This document shows, piece after piece, positions 35,345 to 45,409 of a stretch of DNA of 64,000 nt (position 1 is the stretch's first letter; every line of letters starts with the position of its first letter). A program made the translations under genes and the position numbers. The notes under the pieces were generated by a model. The model searched no databases. It was not told where the DNA came from and saw nothing but the letters and a program-made list of their open reading frames with translations. The stretch is from Novosphingobium sp. 32-60-15 (GTDB lineage Bacteria > Pseudomonadota > Alphaproteobacteria > Sphingomonadales > Sphingomonadaceae), in contig NZ_NCEN01000018.1 of assembly GCF_002280675.1 (NCBI RefSeq), positions 31,704 through 95,703 of the forward strand, written 5' to 3'.

Positions 35345-35727
35345 AGCTGCTGCTCGATACCCACGCCCTGATCTGGTGGCTGGCGGGCGATGACGCCCTT
35401 AGTATCCCGGCGCGGCAAGCCATCGCCGACGAGGCTAACGCTGTGGCGGTAAGCGCAGCATCAGCCATGGAAGTGGCCACAAAGTTTCGTATCGGCAAGC
35501 TTGCGCAGGCCGCGCTGCTTGCGCAAAATTTCGAAGCTATCATCGCCGATCAGGGCTTTGTTGAATTGCCAATCACAGTCCATCATGCACGTCTCGCCGG
35601 CGAGATGAAAATCGATCACAAGGACCCCTTCGATCGCCTCCTGATCGCGCAGGCCCAAGCCGAAGACATGGTGCTGGTTTCAAACGAGGCGCTGTTCGAC
35701 GGCTTTGCGGTAAAACGGCTGTGGTGA
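35341..35727 (+). CDS. PIN-domain (VapC-type) toxin
   Basis: 128 residues from GTG 35341. PIN-fold acidic residues are in place: D6 (LLLDTHALIWWL), E44 (SAMEVATKF) and D95/D98 (KDPFDRLLIAQA). Members are Mg-dependent RNases that often cleave tRNA or rRNA. Paired with the upstream antitoxin in the usual order. A GTG at 35329 would add four residues. Confidence 0.9.
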   Translation: MKLLLDTHALIWWLAGDDALSIPARQAIADEANAVAVSAASAMEVATKFRIGKLAQAALLAQNFEAIIADQGFVELPITVHHARLAGEMKIDHKDPFDRLLIAQAQAEDMVLVSNEALFDGFAVKRLW

Positions 35728-35901
35728 GGTTGGTATTGGCTTAGAGCCAACTGAACCAGATCCGCCAGCTTCAAGCGCGGCAGGAACAAGCCTCAGCCCG
35801 AATCAGGTCCGGGCCGACGAAAAGCTGGGACGGCGGCTTTCTGGGGACGGGTCATTAAAGACAGATGCAGGTCGTGTCCGGACAGGCGAACTACCGCTCA
35901 T

Positions 35902-36810
35902 TCAATCGCGAAAGCTGCCGTTCAACTCCTCGCCCCGCCGCTCAAGCCAGCGTGCGCGGATGGTGTCCGAGCCTTCGCGTGAACCGTCGTGGCTCCAGCC
36001 GGGCGCGCGGACGAGATAGGACAGTTTGTGCCGCCATGGCGCGCGCCAGAAATCGGCCAGCATCCCTTGCCATTCGTGGAATACAGCGTGGAGAAGGTGG
36101 AAGCTGCCCAATTGTTTGACGATGCCGTAGCGGATGGCGAGGTCATCGCGTTCGCGCTGGAACGTGCCGAACAGGCGGTCCCAGACGATGAAAACGCCGG
36201 CGTAGTTGCGATCAAGGTAAAGCGGGTTGGTGGCGTGGTGGACGCGGTGGTGCGAGGGGGTGTTGAACACCGCCTCGAACCAGCGCGGCATGCGGCCGAT
36301 GGTTTCGGTGTGGATCCAGAACTGGTAGATGAGGTTTGCGCCGCCAACTGTCAGGATCATGGCTGGGTGGAAGCCGATGAACGCGGGCCAGATGCGGAAC
36401 AGGAATGATCCGGCAAGCGGGCCGGTCCATGTCTGGCGCAGCGCGGTGGACAGGTTGTAGTGCTGGCTGGTGTGATGGTTGACATGGGACGCCCAGAACC
36501 AGCGCACACGGTGTCCGCTGCGGTGGAACAGATAATAATTGAAGTCATCCAGCACGAAGCACAGGCCCCACGCCCACCATGTCAAAGGCACTGTGGCCAC
36601 GCGGTGTTCGTAAAGCCACAGCGCGGCGGCATAGACCAGGCCAGCGGCAAGCGCGCCCGCCACCGTGCTGCCAAGGCCAAGGCCCAGACTGGTGAGTGTG
36701 TCGCGCGGTTCGTATTTGTCCGGATGGCGACGGGCAGCCCAGACCATCTCTGCCAGAATCAGCACGATGAAAAACGGCACCGCGTATGTGACGACATCAA
36801 TGGGTGTCAT
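35902..36810 (-). CDS. Sterol desaturase/fatty acid hydroxylase family protein
   Basis: 302 residues. Multi-pass membrane protein with the di-iron His boxes: H96/H100 (HRSGH), H109/H112/H113 (HVNHH) and H187/H188/H191/H192 (HHRVHH). Members hydroxylate or desaturate lipids such as carotenoids, fatty acids or hopanoid-like compounds. The start overlaps the preceding gene (36807) by 4 bp. Substrate unknown. Confidence 0.9.
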   Translation of the reverse strand: MTPIDVVTYAVPFFIVLILAEMVWAARRHPDKYEPRDTLTSLGLGLGSTVAGALAAGLVYAAALWLYEHRVATVPLTWWAWGLCFVLDDFNYYLFHRSGHRVRWFWASHVNHHTSQHYNLSTALRQTWTGPLAGSFLFRIWPAFIGFHPAMILTVGGANLIYQFWIHTETIGRMPRWFEAVFNTPSHHRVHHATNPLYLDRNYAGVFIVWDRLFGTFQRERDDLAIRYGIVKQLGSFHLLHAVFHEWQGMLADFWRAPWRHKLSYLVRAPGWSHDGSREGSDTIRARWLERRGEELNGSFRD

Positions 36811-37208
36811 TTCGGGGCGCTCCCCAAACGGCGCAAGCTGGCGGCCCACACTTGCGCCTGATCGCCAAGATCAAGCGTGACCGTGCCAAAGCGCTTGTCT
36901 TGCGTTGTGATGGTGAGAAACCGGCTGTCGAGCCTTACGCCTGCATGGCTGGTAAGTTCACGCGCTGCAAAGTGGCTGCCGTGTTGCCGGATGAGCAACA
37001 CGCGGCCAAGCGAATCGCGGACCAATGCACCCACCCTTGCCCGATCAAGCACCACGGCTTGCGTATCGAAGCCGCACACGGCGTCATCCGCCAGGGCGCG
37101 GGCATGGTCCTCATCGGCAATGCGCGGATCGCCGCCAAGCCGCAGCTTGCGCGCCAGTCCGCCGAGCAAGAAGATCGCGATGAGCGACACGCCAATTTGC
37201 AACGCCAT
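36807..37208 (-). CDS. Unrecognised membrane-anchored protein
   Basis: 133 residues. One N-terminal membrane segment (about 3-20) is followed by a soluble domain with a regular strand-rich pattern (AVVLDRARVGALVRDSLG, RFLTITTQDKRFGTVTLDLG). No family recognised. It lies in an operon between a phosphatase-like gene and the sterol desaturase and overlaps the latter (ATGA), which suggests a linked envelope role. Confidence 0.72.
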   Translation of the reverse strand: MALQIGVSLIAIFLLGGLARKLRLGGDPRIADEDHARALADDAVCGFDTQAVVLDRARVGALVRDSLGRVLLIRQHGSHFAARELTSHAGVRLDSRFLTITTQDKRFGTVTLDLGDQAQVWAASLRRLGSAPK

Positions 37209-37249
37209 GAAGACGCCGGGTATCTGATCGATCTGTGGCAAGTGAAGGC

Positions 37250-37684
37250 TTATCCGGCTTGGGCGGCGAGCATGTCGACCGTCGCGCGAATGGGGGCGAT
37301 ATCGTAGCCCGCGCCAGCGGCTTTGGCGGCGATGGCATCGGGGCTGACGCCCGCTTTTGCCTGCGCAAGCGCCCATAACAGCGTGGAGCGGGTGCCCGAA
37401 CGGCAATAAGCAAGAACCGGCGCATCGCCTGCTTGCGCCAGGGCCTGTTGCATTGCTTCGACTTGCGTCATCGAAAACCCGGCATGCGTGACCGGAATGG
37501 CGACATAAGCCAGCCCTGCCTCGTGCGCGGCGGCTTCGATATCCGGGCCGGGGACCTGATCGTCGGATTCGTCCTCAGGCCGGTTGTTAATGATCAAACC
37601 TATGCCAAGCGCCTTGGCATAGGCCACTTCGGCCAGCGTAATTTGCGGGCTGGCATAGGTTTTGTCGTCTATCTTGCGGAACAT
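37250..37684 (-). CDS. TIGR01244/DUF442 sulfurtransferase- or phosphatase-like protein
   Basis: 144 residues matching the TIGR01244 (DUF442) pattern: ASPQITLAEVAYAKALG and INNRPEDESDDQ early, then the Cys loop VLAYCRSGTRSTLLWAL. The fold is related to dual-specificity phosphatases and to the N-terminal part of beta-lactamase hydrolase-like proteins. Often linked to sulfide or persulfide chemistry. First gene of a minus-strand trio with 36807 and the desaturase. Confidence 0.85.
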   Translation of the reverse strand: MFRKIDDKTYASPQITLAEVAYAKALGIGLIINNRPEDESDDQVPGPDIEAAAHEAGLAYVAIPVTHAGFSMTQVEAMQQALAQAGDAPVLAYCRSGTRSTLLWALAQAKAGVSPDAIAAKAAGAGYDIAPIRATVDMLAAQAG

Positions 37685-37839
37685 GGGGACAAGGTCCTGA
37701 TCAGAGAAAGCAGTTGAGTCTCTTGTGCCCAATGGTCGCAAGCGGGGCAAGCCTTGGCGCAAATCACCACGAAATTGGCAGAAAAGTCACAGCTTACTGG
37801 GGAAATTGAAGCCTATGTGACGATTCCGTTCGCGCTCTT

Positions 37840-37983
37840 CTTTTTTTAGGTTATAGTCTTACGCGCAAAGGAGACCTCCGGCCCGTTAAAGTCCGGTAGT
37901 GATTCCTTCGTCGTGCCGCTGGTCCCCGCGTCCGGCCTGCGGTGCCGTGAAGGTAGGGGCGGATTGAAGGTCTATTGATTTCT
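37840..37983 (+). promoter_or_regulatory. Long 5' leader of the cold-shock gene
   Basis: About 145 bp without coding potential lies between a T-rich stretch with a possible -10 (tatagt near 37853) and the cold-shock start. The leader is G/C-rich with several short complementary stretches. Cold-shock mRNAs often carry structured leaders; that this one does is inference. Confidence 0.4.
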
Positions 37984-38743
37984 ATGGGTTTTGACAGAGG
38001 GCGGCGCGGTCGCGGCAAGGATAAGCGCGACGGATTCGGCGACGAGGGTGGTTTTGATCCCTACGGCGGCGGCGGTGGTGGCGGTTTCGGCGGCGGCTTT
38101 GGCGGCGGCGATCGTGGCGGCTTCGGCGGCGGTGATCGTGGCGGCTTTGGTGGCGGCGGAAATCGCGGCGTGGTCGGCGGGGGTGGCCGTGGCGGCTTCG
38201 GCGGCGGCGGGGGCGGTGGCGGCCGGCGGCGGCGGCGGTGGCGGCGGAATGCCTGCCCAGGTTGTCGGCACCGGTAAGGGCGTCGTAAAGTTCTTTAACG
38301 GCCAGAAGGGCTTTGGCTTCATCCAGCGCGAAGACGGCGGCGAAGATGTGTTCGTTCACATCAGCGCAGTCGAACGTGCGGGTCTTGAAGGCCTGGCAGA
38401 AGGCCAGCAGCTGGAATTCAACCTCGTTGATCGTGGCGGCAAGGTTTCGGCAGCTGATCTTCAGGTTGTTGGTGACGTTATCGAAGTGGCAGCCAAGCCT
38501 GCTGCACCCCAGCGCGAGCTGACGGGTGAGCGCGCTACGGGTACGGTCAAGTTCTTCAACGCAATGAAAGGCTTCGGCTTTATCACGCGTGATGACGGCC
38601 AGCCTGATGCATTCGTGCACATCAGCGCAGTTGAGCGTTCGGGTCTGCGTGAGCTGAACGAAGGCGACAAGCTTGAATTCGACCTTGAAGTCGATCGACG
38701 AGGCAAGCACTCGGCGGTCAACCTGGTGCCGATTCAGGGTTGA
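37984..38743 (+). CDS. Glycine-rich protein with two cold-shock domains, apparent frameshift
   Basis: Reading from ATG 37984 gives a charged start ([20 protein letters not shown]) and a Gly/Phe/Arg-rich region, as in sphingomonad cold-shock proteins. The frame ends at 38277. From ATG 38249, one frame over, run 164 residues with two cold-shock domains, each with a KFFN..KGFGFI RNP1-like motif and a VFVHIS or AFVHIS RNP2 motif. An extra C in GGCC at 38223-38224 would explain the break: removing it joins the two parts in frame. Either a sequence error, a true mutation with translation restarting at 38249, or programmed shifting. RNA-chaperone role at low temperature likely. Confidence 0.8.
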
Positions 38744-38803
38744 TCCCGATTGCATAGCCTCCGGTGATGTCGCCGGCAGCTTGCAACCAACATACGTGCA
38801 CAG

Positions 38804-38828
38804 ATGGCGGTCCTTTTGGGGCCGCCAT
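38804..38828 (+). terminator. Terminator hairpin after cold-shock gene
   Basis: A 10-bp stem (ATGGCGG.CC / GG.CCGCCAT, one mismatch) with a T-rich loop lies about 60 bp past the cold-shock stop. The downstream T run is short. Confidence 0.65.
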
Positions 38829-38915
38829 TTGTCGTTTCTGATTCCCCTTTTCCCATCCGGACAACGCGCGTGTCTTGCGCCATCCGGACCGCTCGCGATT
38901 AAACAGGAGATGCCA

Positions 38916-40103
38916 ATGTCGATCACCCCGCTGATGCCCGTATACCCCCGGTGCGGCGTGCGTCCGGTGCGCGGCGAAAATTGCCACCTGATTTCGGAGG
39001 ATGGCACCCGCTACCTTGATTTCGCCAGTGGAATTGCGGTGAATATCCTGGGCCATTCGCACGAACATCTTGTGGGCGCGATCCAGCGCCAGGCAGCAAC
39101 GCTGATGCACGTATCGAACCTTTACGGCAGCCCGCAGGGTGAACATCTGGCGCAGCGCCTTGTGGATCTGACGTTTGCCGATACCGTGTTCTTCACCAAT
39201 TCTGGCGCTGAAGCGGTTGAATGCGCGATCAAAACCGCGCGCGCCTATCACAGCGCCGTGGGCAATGATCACAAGTTTGAACTGATCACGTTTAAAAACG
39301 CGTTCCATGGTCGCACGATGGCAACAATCAGCGCTTCCAATCAGGAAAAGATGCACAAGGGCTTTATGCCGCTGCTGGAAGGCTTCAAATATGTCGACTT
39401 TGACGATCTTGAAGGTGCCAAGGCCGCAATTGGCCCGAACACCGCAGGTTTTCTGGTGGAACCGATCCAGGGCGAAGGCGGCATCCGTGACGCTTCGGAC
39501 GAATTTCTCAAAGGTCTGCGCGATCTGTGTGACGAACATGACCTTATGCTGATCCTTGACGAAGTGCAGTGCGGCGTGGCGCGTACCGGCACCTTCTATG
39601 CCTATGAGCAATATGGTTTGACCCCGGACATTCTGGCAACCGCCAAGGGCATTGGCGGCGGCTTCCCGATGGGCGCATGTCTTGCCACGGAAAAGGCAGC
39701 GCGCGGCATGGTTGCGGGCACACACGGCAGCACATACGGCGGCAACCCGCTGGCTATGGCGGCAGGTGAAGCGGTGCTTGATGTGGTGGCCAACGACGAA
39801 TTCCTTGCCGAGGTGCGCGCCAAAGGTGAACGGCTGCGCGGGCGGATGGAGCAATTCATCGGCAATTACCCCGACTTGTTCCTGGGCGTACGTGGCCGAG
39901 GGCTGATGCTGGGCTTGATGATGAAAGTCGAACCACGGCCCTTTGTGGCGCACATGCGCGACAATCACCAATTGCTGACCGTTTCTGCTGGCGACAATAC
40001 GGTACGGGTGATCCCGCCCCTGGTGATCGACGACAGCCATATCGATGAATTTATGGAGCGGCTGTCTGCTGCTGCCGCCAGCTATGAGGCACCTGCGACA
40101 TGA
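38916..40103 (+). CDS. argD: Acetylornithine aminotransferase ArgD
   Basis: 395 residues, class III PLP aminotransferase. Features include [16 protein letters not shown], the PLP-stacking and HGRT region, [15 protein letters not shown] and the Schiff-base lysine K244 in ATAKGIGGG. With argF directly downstream (ATGA overlap) this supports the arginine pathway step converting N-acetylglutamate semialdehyde to N-acetylornithine. ATG 38916 has aggag 6 bp upstream. Confidence 0.93.
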   Translation: MSITPLMPVYPRCGVRPVRGENCHLISEDGTRYLDFASGIAVNILGHSHEHLVGAIQRQAATLMHVSNLYGSPQGEHLAQRLVDLTFADTVFFTNSGAEAVECAIKTARAYHSAVGNDHKFELITFKNAFHGRTMATISASNQEKMHKGFMPLLEGFKYVDFDDLEGAKAAIGPNTAGFLVEPIQGEGGIRDASDEFLKGLRDLCDEHDLMLILDEVQCGVARTGTFYAYEQYGLTPDILATAKGIGGGFPMGACLATEKAARGMVAGTHGSTYGGNPLAMAAGEAVLDVVANDEFLAEVRAKGERLRGRMEQFIGNYPDLFLGVRGRGLMLGLMMKVEPRPFVAHMRDNHQLLTVSAGDNTVRVIPPLVIDDSHIDEFMERLSAAAASYEAPAT

Positions 40104-41026
40104 CCCGGCATTTCTTGAATCTTGGCAATGCCGGCGGCGATGCCGTCGCAGCGATGATCAACGATGCGCTTGATCGCAAGGCTGCCCGCGCAGGTGTGCC
40201 CAAGGGAACGCCGGACGCCGACACGCCGCTTGCCGGGCATGTCTTGGCGATGGTGTTTGAAAAAAGCTCGACCCGCACGCGGGTGTCATTCGATATCGCC
40301 ATGCGTCAACTGGGTGGCGCTGCAATCACGCTTGATTCCAGCACAACACAATTGGGGCGTGGCGAGACGATTGCTGACACAGCGCGCGTCCTCAGCCGCA
40401 TGGCCGATGTGATTATGCTGCGCACCGACGATCACGCAAAAGTAGAGGAACTGGCGCAGTTTGCGACGGTTCCTGTGATCAACGGACTGACCGACTTGTC
40501 ACACCCGTGCCAGATCATGGCCGATCTGCTGACCGTGATCGAGCACGGCAAAGCATTACCCGGACTGGAAGTGGCATGGCTGGGCGATGGCAACAATGTG
40601 TTGAATTCCATTGTTGAAGCAGCCGGACTGATGAAGTTCAACGTTCGCATTGGCGTGCCGGAAGGCTATGAACCGGATGCGGCGTTCATCGCTGCGGCAC
40701 AAGCAGGCGGCGCAAACGTACGGATCGTTCGCGATCCCGTCGAAGCGGCGCGCGGGGCCGATGTCGTTGTTACCGACACGTGGATTTCGATGGGGCAAAA
40801 CCATGCCGAGGCAAAGCTTGCGGCAATGGCGCCTTATCAGGTGAACGACGCGTTGATGGCACACGCCAAGCCCGATGCACTCTTCCTGCATTGCCTGCCC
40901 GCGCATCGTGGCGAGGAAGTGACGGACGCTGTGATGGATGGGCCGCGTTCGGTTATCTGGGACGAAGCAGAAAACCGCATTCACGCCCAGAAATCGATCC
41001 TGCGCTGGGTCTTTGGACAGATTTGA
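40100..41026 (+). CDS. argF: Ornithine carbamoyltransferase ArgF
   Basis: 308 residues, normal length. Carbamoyl-phosphate loop STRTR (57-61), the HPCQ motif and the ornithine-binding HCLPAHRG are present. It makes citrulline from ornithine and carbamoyl phosphate. Overlaps argD by 4 bp and precedes hslO by 10 bp. Confidence 0.95.
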   Translation: MTRHFLNLGNAGGDAVAAMINDALDRKAARAGVPKGTPDADTPLAGHVLAMVFEKSSTRTRVSFDIAMRQLGGAAITLDSSTTQLGRGETIADTARVLSRMADVIMLRTDDHAKVEELAQFATVPVINGLTDLSHPCQIMADLLTVIEHGKALPGLEVAWLGDGNNVLNSIVEAAGLMKFNVRIGVPEGYEPDAAFIAAAQAGGANVRIVRDPVEAARGADVVVTDTWISMGQNHAEAKLAAMAPYQVNDALMAHAKPDALFLHCLPAHRGEEVTDAVMDGPRSVIWDEAENRIHAQKSILRWVFGQI

Positions 41027-41036
41027 GAGCAAAATC

Positions 41037-41936
41037 GTGAGCGAACAGGCCCAGCCGTCAACCGGCTTTGATCAACTGCTGCATTTCACCCTGCCCGACC
41101 GTGATGCGCGCGGGCGGGTGGTGCGGCTCGGGCCTGTGCTTGACACCATCCTGTCTGCGCACAGTTACCCCGCTCCCATTCGTTGCATTCTGGCCGAGGC
41201 ACTGGTCGTCACCGCCTTGCTCGGGTCTTTGCTCAAGGATCAGGGCAGCCAGATGACCGTGCAAGCGCAGACGAAGGGCGGCATCATTGACCTGCTGGTC
41301 TGCGATTACCGCAACGGTGAACTGCGCGGCTACGTTAGGCACGACCGCGCCCGGCTTGATGAACTGGGGCCGACGCCATCGTTGTTTGCGCTGTTTGGCG
41401 AAGGCTATCTTGCAATCACGTTCGATCTTGCCACATCTGGCCAGCGCTATCAGGGCGTTGTTCCGCTTGAAGGCAATTCACTGGCCGAAGCGTGCGAGAG
41501 CTATTTCTTCCAGTCCGAACAAGTGCCGACATTGATCCGCGTTGGCCTCCACAACACGCCATCAGGCTGCGTGGCCGGAGGCATGCTGCTGCAGCATTTG
41601 CCCGAAGGCGAAGAAGGCCGCGAGCGGTTGCATGTGCAGCTTGACCATCCAGAGTGGGAGCATGTCTCCGTGCTCGGGCGGTCAGTCAAAGATGCAGAAC
41701 TGGTGGACCCCGCGCTTGACCTTGAAACCGTGGTTTGGCGCTTGTTCCATGAAGAACGCGAAATACGCATCGAAGGCGGCCCAACCATTACTCGGGGCTG
41801 CCGCTGCACCATCGAACATTATCAGGATATCCTTTCACGATTCGCACCAGCCGACCGTGAGGAGATGAAAAACGACGATGGACTGATTATGGTCGATTGC
41901 GCATTCTGCTCTCGTGAGTTCGAAATCGACCTTTAG
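41037..41936 (+). CDS. hslO: Redox-regulated chaperone Hsp33
   Basis: 299 residues from GTG 41037. The C-terminal zinc switch has C255-x-C257 and C288-xx-C291, which release zinc and form disulfides under oxidative stress to activate the holdase. The core carries TKGGIIDLLVCDYRNGELRGY. Follows argF closely; ArgF-Hsp33 neighbours are common in alphaproteobacteria. Confidence 0.93.
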   Translation: MSEQAQPSTGFDQLLHFTLPDRDARGRVVRLGPVLDTILSAHSYPAPIRCILAEALVVTALLGSLLKDQGSQMTVQAQTKGGIIDLLVCDYRNGELRGYVRHDRARLDELGPTPSLFALFGEGYLAITFDLATSGQRYQGVVPLEGNSLAEACESYFFQSEQVPTLIRVGLHNTPSGCVAGGMLLQHLPEGEEGRERLHVQLDHPEWEHVSVLGRSVKDAELVDPALDLETVVWRLFHEEREIRIEGGPTITRGCRCTIEHYQDILSRFAPADREEMKNDDGLIMVDCAFCSREFEIDL

Positions 41937-42068
41937 CAGCAAACTGAGCTGCACTTTTCACACTTCATCGGCCATAAGCACCGTTTCATCGCAGCAATGT
42001 TGGTGATATAGACAGCGCAGTGACCGAAACCACAGCCAGTGGTCTTGGCCGATGGGAAAGTCTGCCTG

Positions 42069-42500
42069 ATGGCTACGAAGTTACAGATATTGGCAAGAGC
42101 CGCGCAAGGCTGTGCCTTGGCCATCTGTGCCTATGCTGGTTTCGCAGGCGCTGCGGGCGTCGCGCAAGCGCCAGCACTCGCCATGCTTGACCGGCTTGAG
42201 CCTGGCTTGTGGGAAATTTCGCCGCACGGTGCGCAAAACAATGCAGCAGAGCTCTGCATTGATAGCGGCCGAAAGCTTATCCAGATCCGCCATGCTCGCG
42301 AAAGTTGCCGAAGGCACGTGATCGAAGATACGCCAAAGTCCGTGGTCGTACACTACACCTGCCTTGCTGGCGGCTATGGCCAAACCAAAGTGCGGTTCGA
42401 GAATGCGCGTCTGGTGCAAGTGGAAACGCAAGGCATCGAGAATGGGCTTCCGTTCAATTTTACCGCAGAAGCACGCCGCTCAGGCAGTTGTGGACGCTGA
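42069..42500 (+). CDS. DUF3617-like secreted protein
   Basis: 143 residues. A signal-peptide-like N-terminus (about 1-28) is followed by RLEPGLWEI, LCIDSGRKL and four Cys in the mature part, matching the DUF3617 pattern of small periplasmic proteins. Function unknown. ATG 42069 chosen over GTG 42039, because it begins right before the signal peptide. Confidence 0.72.
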   Translation: MATKLQILARAAQGCALAICAYAGFAGAAGVAQAPALAMLDRLEPGLWEISPHGAQNNAAELCIDSGRKLIQIRHARESCRRHVIEDTPKSVVVHYTCLAGGYGQTKVRFENARLVQVETQGIENGLPFNFTAEARRSGSCGR

Positions 42501-42568
42501 ACGAGTGCACCGGTAAAGTTTCCTCCGAAACCATTGCATTGCACGGTCTGCGCGGCTAGCCCCTCTCC

Positions 42569-43270
42569 ATGTCTGCTCTGCCCTCTGCCGTACAATCGCC
42601 TCTGGCTGTCGTTCTGCTTTCTGGCGGGTTGGATTCAATGGTCTGCACCGCAATCGCGCAAGAGCAGGGCTTTCGCGTCCTTGCGCTGACGATTGATTAC
42701 AACCAACGCCATAGAGTGGAGCTGGACGCCGCAAGGGCCATTGCCGTCCGTCTGGGTGTAGAGCGTCATGTTGTTCTGCCGATGGATTTGCGCCAGTTTG
42801 GCGGATCGGCTTTGACCGCTGATATTGCAGTACCCAAAGGCGGCGTTGGCGCAGACATTCCCATTACCTATGTTCCTGCGCGCAACCTTATATTCCTGTC
42901 ACTCGCCTTGGCCTGGGCTGAGGCTGCCGGGTCGAACGACCTGTTTATCGGGGTGAATGCGCTGGATTATTCGGGCTATCCCGATTGTCGTCCGGAATTT
43001 ATCGGCGGGTTCGAAGCGCTCGCGCGCGTGGCCACCAAGATCGGCAGCGAAGGCGGCACGGTCACCGTTCATGCCCCGCTCCAACACCTGAAGAAATCGG
43101 AAATCGCCCAAGAGGCGGCGCGGCTGGGGCTTGATGCAGGACAAAGCTGGTCCTGTTACGATCCCTTACCAGACGGGAGAGCCTGCGGCGTGTGCGACAG
43201 TTGTCGCCTCAGGCGCGCAGGATTTGCAGAGGCAGGCCTTGATGACGGAACCCGCTACGGCGACAGCTGA
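42569..43270 (+). CDS. queC: 7-cyano-7-deazaguanine synthase QueC
   Basis: 233 residues. PP-loop LSGGLDS (17-23) binds ATP; zinc ligands C196, C206, C209 and C212 lie in [17 protein letters not shown]. Converts 7-carboxy-7-deazaguanine to preQ0 for queuosine (or related 7-deazaguanine) synthesis. No other queuosine or DNA-modification genes lie near. Overlaps the MFS gene by 29 bp. Confidence 0.95.
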   Translation: MSALPSAVQSPLAVVLLSGGLDSMVCTAIAQEQGFRVLALTIDYNQRHRVELDAARAIAVRLGVERHVVLPMDLRQFGGSALTADIAVPKGGVGADIPITYVPARNLIFLSLALAWAEAAGSNDLFIGVNALDYSGYPDCRPEFIGGFEALARVATKIGSEGGTVTVHAPLQHLKKSEIAQEAARLGLDAGQSWSCYDPLPDGRACGVCDSCRLRRAGFAEAGLDDGTRYGDS

Positions 43271-44834
43271 ACGGACCACGCACGACCCCCACAACGGTGA
43301 AGCCTCGGCGTACAGTTGGTATGTCCTTGGCATACTTGTGCTCGTCTATGTGCTGAACTTTGTGGACCGGCAGATCCTTTCGATCCTCGCCAATGACATA
43401 AAGCGCGATCTTTCGCTGACCGATGCAGATCTCGGGTTCCTTTATGGCACCGCGTTTGCTGTGTTTTACGCGCTATTCGGCATTCCTTTGGGACGCCTTG
43501 CCGACAATTGGCACCGCGTAAGGCTTATGAGCTTCGGTCTGGCGCTGTGGTCTGTGATGACTGCCGTTTCCGGATTTTCGCGCAGTGGCATGCAATTGAC
43601 GGCGGCCCGCATTGGCGTGGGCATCGGCGAGGCGACCGCGAGCCCGGCGGCCTATTCGCTCATTTCGGACTACTTCCCGCAACGGTTGAGGGCCACCGCA
43701 CTTGCCATTTATTCGTCGGGTCTGTTCATCGGCGGCGGTCTATCATTGCTGGTCGGTGGCCTGATTGTCGAGCAATGGAATGCCGCTTACCCCGGCGGGG
43801 GTCCATTGGGATTGGTGGGCTGGCAAGCTGCGTTCATGGCAGTGGGCCTGCCCGGCGTGTTTCTTGCCTTATGGGTGGCGACCATCCGGGAACCCGTTCG
43901 CGGTGAAATCGACGGCTTGCCAACCGAAAGCTCACCTGCCCCATTCAAGGCGTTCTTTGCAGAACTGTTGAACGTGATCCCGCCGGTTACCTTTCTGGGC
44001 GCTGCACGGCGCGGCCCTAAGGCATTGGCCCTGAATGTTTTGGCCGCAGTTTTGATTGCCATCGCTGTTACAGTGCTGACAACACTCCTTGGCACGGCGA
44101 CACGCCAGCAGTGGGTCTTTGTCGGATTTGGCGTCTATGCCGTTTTCAGCTGGGCCAGCGCGTTGAAATCTTCTGACGCGCCGACGTTCAACCTCATCTG
44201 GCGTTCGCCTGCTTTCCTGTGCATCATTTTGGGATATGGAATGGTCGCTTTTGCGTCGTACGCCACGTCATACTGGACCGCGCCCTATGCCGAGCGCGCC
44301 TTTGGTATTGCAAAAACAGAGCTGGGCTGGTTCATCGGCGCGCCAAGTGCGCTATCCGGTTTCCTCGGCGTCATTTTGGGCGGGCGCGTTGCCGATTATC
44401 TGCACATGCGCATACCAGCGGGCCGTGTCTACGTCGTGCTCTTCGGGTTGCTGATGCCTGTGATCCCGACCGTCATCGCATTTGGCACTGACAGTTTTGC
44501 GACCTTTGTCGTGGCATCGTTTTTTGCCCAATTGCTGTCCAGTTCAGCCCTTGGCGCAGCGGCTGCATCCAGCCAGTCACTTGTCCTGCCCCGCATGCGC
44601 GGAACGGCCACCGCCACATTTCTTCTGTCCACGACGCTTGTCGGGCTGGCTCTTGGGCCTTTTACAGCGGGCTACATTTCGGCCTCGAACAATGATGATC
44701 TGGCCCTCGGCGTGATTTCGACACTGGCATCACTGCCTGTCGGGCTGGTCCTGTTGATTTCGGCCATTCGTCTTTATCCAGCAGCACAGGCGGGCATAAC
44801 AAGCCGCGCCCGCGCTGCCGGAGAAAAGTGCTAG
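43242..44834 (+). CDS. MFS transporter
   Basis: 530 residues with about twelve membrane segments. The early [19 protein letters not shown] and [20 protein letters not shown] stretches, with the conserved loop after TM2, mark the major facilitator family, in a subgroup near spinster/hexuronate-like transporters. Substrate unknown. Its stop shares a CTAG with the convergent sodC stop (44831-44834). Confidence 0.88.
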   Translation: MTEPATATAERTTHDPHNGEASAYSWYVLGILVLVYVLNFVDRQILSILANDIKRDLSLTDADLGFLYGTAFAVFYALFGIPLGRLADNWHRVRLMSFGLALWSVMTAVSGFSRSGMQLTAARIGVGIGEATASPAAYSLISDYFPQRLRATALAIYSSGLFIGGGLSLLVGGLIVEQWNAAYPGGGPLGLVGWQAAFMAVGLPGVFLALWVATIREPVRGEIDGLPTESSPAPFKAFFAELLNVIPPVTFLGAARRGPKALALNVLAAVLIAIAVTVLTTLLGTATRQQWVFVGFGVYAVFSWASALKSSDAPTFNLIWRSPAFLCIILGYGMVAFASYATSYWTAPYAERAFGIAKTELGWFIGAPSALSGFLGVILGGRVADYLHMRIPAGRVYVVLFGLLMPVIPTVIAFGTDSFATFVVASFFAQLLSSSALGAAAASSQSLVLPRMRGTATATFLLSTTLVGLALGPFTAGYISASNNDDLALGVISTLASLPVGLVLLISAIRLYPAAQAGITSRARAAGEKC

Positions 44835-45370
44835 CCCGGAAAGCGCATCAAGACGCCGCAGGCAACGCGTCCGCCGCTATTGCCGCTTGGATCGGTTTTG
44901 TAATCATCCGGACCGGCATGCAAGACAACGGCTGTCCCGTCGGTGTCAAACACGCTTGCCAAAACAGCGGCGGCAGTGCCCGTCAATGGGCCTTCGATCA
45001 TGCCGGAACCGTCCGTCCCGACCACGATGTTTGGCAAGTCACCAACATGCGGCCCTGCAGGGTTAAGGCTGCCGTGCTGGTGCCCGGTCGGGTTCAAGTG
45101 TCCGCCTGCCGAGGTAAAAACGGGCGCTTCACACTTGCCGGTGGTATGGAGGTGAATGCCGTGTTCGCCCGCGGTCTGCCCTGAAACATTCGCGCGAAAT
45201 AGTACCGCGGTGCCGCTCTGCGTGATTTCCACCGAGCCAACGCTCTGCCCAGACGCGTTGATCAGTGCCGCCGTGGCAAGTGTGCTTGCGCTATTCTGCG
45301 GAGGAATTGTCGCACACGCCCCGAGTGATAGTGGCGCCGCAATGGCAACCACAGCAATTCTCAATTTCAT
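44831..45370 (-). CDS. sodC: Cu/Zn superoxide dismutase, lipoprotein
   Basis: 179 residues. Lipobox-like LSLGAC with Cys 19, then the Cu/Zn SOD domain: Cu ligands H73/H75 (GIHLHTTG), bridging H91, Zn ligands H99/H108 with D111 (PHVGDLPN), and H151 (VVLHAGPDDY); disulfide pair C80/C171. Dismutates periplasmic superoxide. Start at the MKLRIAVV signal; longer frames reach into the ompA-side spacer. Confidence 0.93.
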   Translation of the reverse strand: MKLRIAVVAIAAPLSLGACATIPPQNSASTLATAALINASGQSVGSVEITQSGTAVLFRANVSGQTAGEHGIHLHTTGKCEAPVFTSAGGHLNPTGHQHGSLNPAGPHVGDLPNIVVGTDGSGMIEGPLTGTAAAVLASVFDTDGTAVVLHAGPDDYKTDPSGNSGGRVACGVLMRFPG

Positions 45371-45409
45371 TATCAATCTCCGCGAACTGGTTCGTCGAAG
45401 ACTATAACG

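Noticed and set aside
37991..38248. Ala/Val-rich extension in the cold-shock frame
   Set aside because: The hydrophobic sequence is the Gly-rich tract read one base off; the family start is at 37984 in the other frame.
38718..40040. 440-codon minus-strand open frame across argD
   Set aside because: Antisense shadow of a fully conserved aminotransferase.
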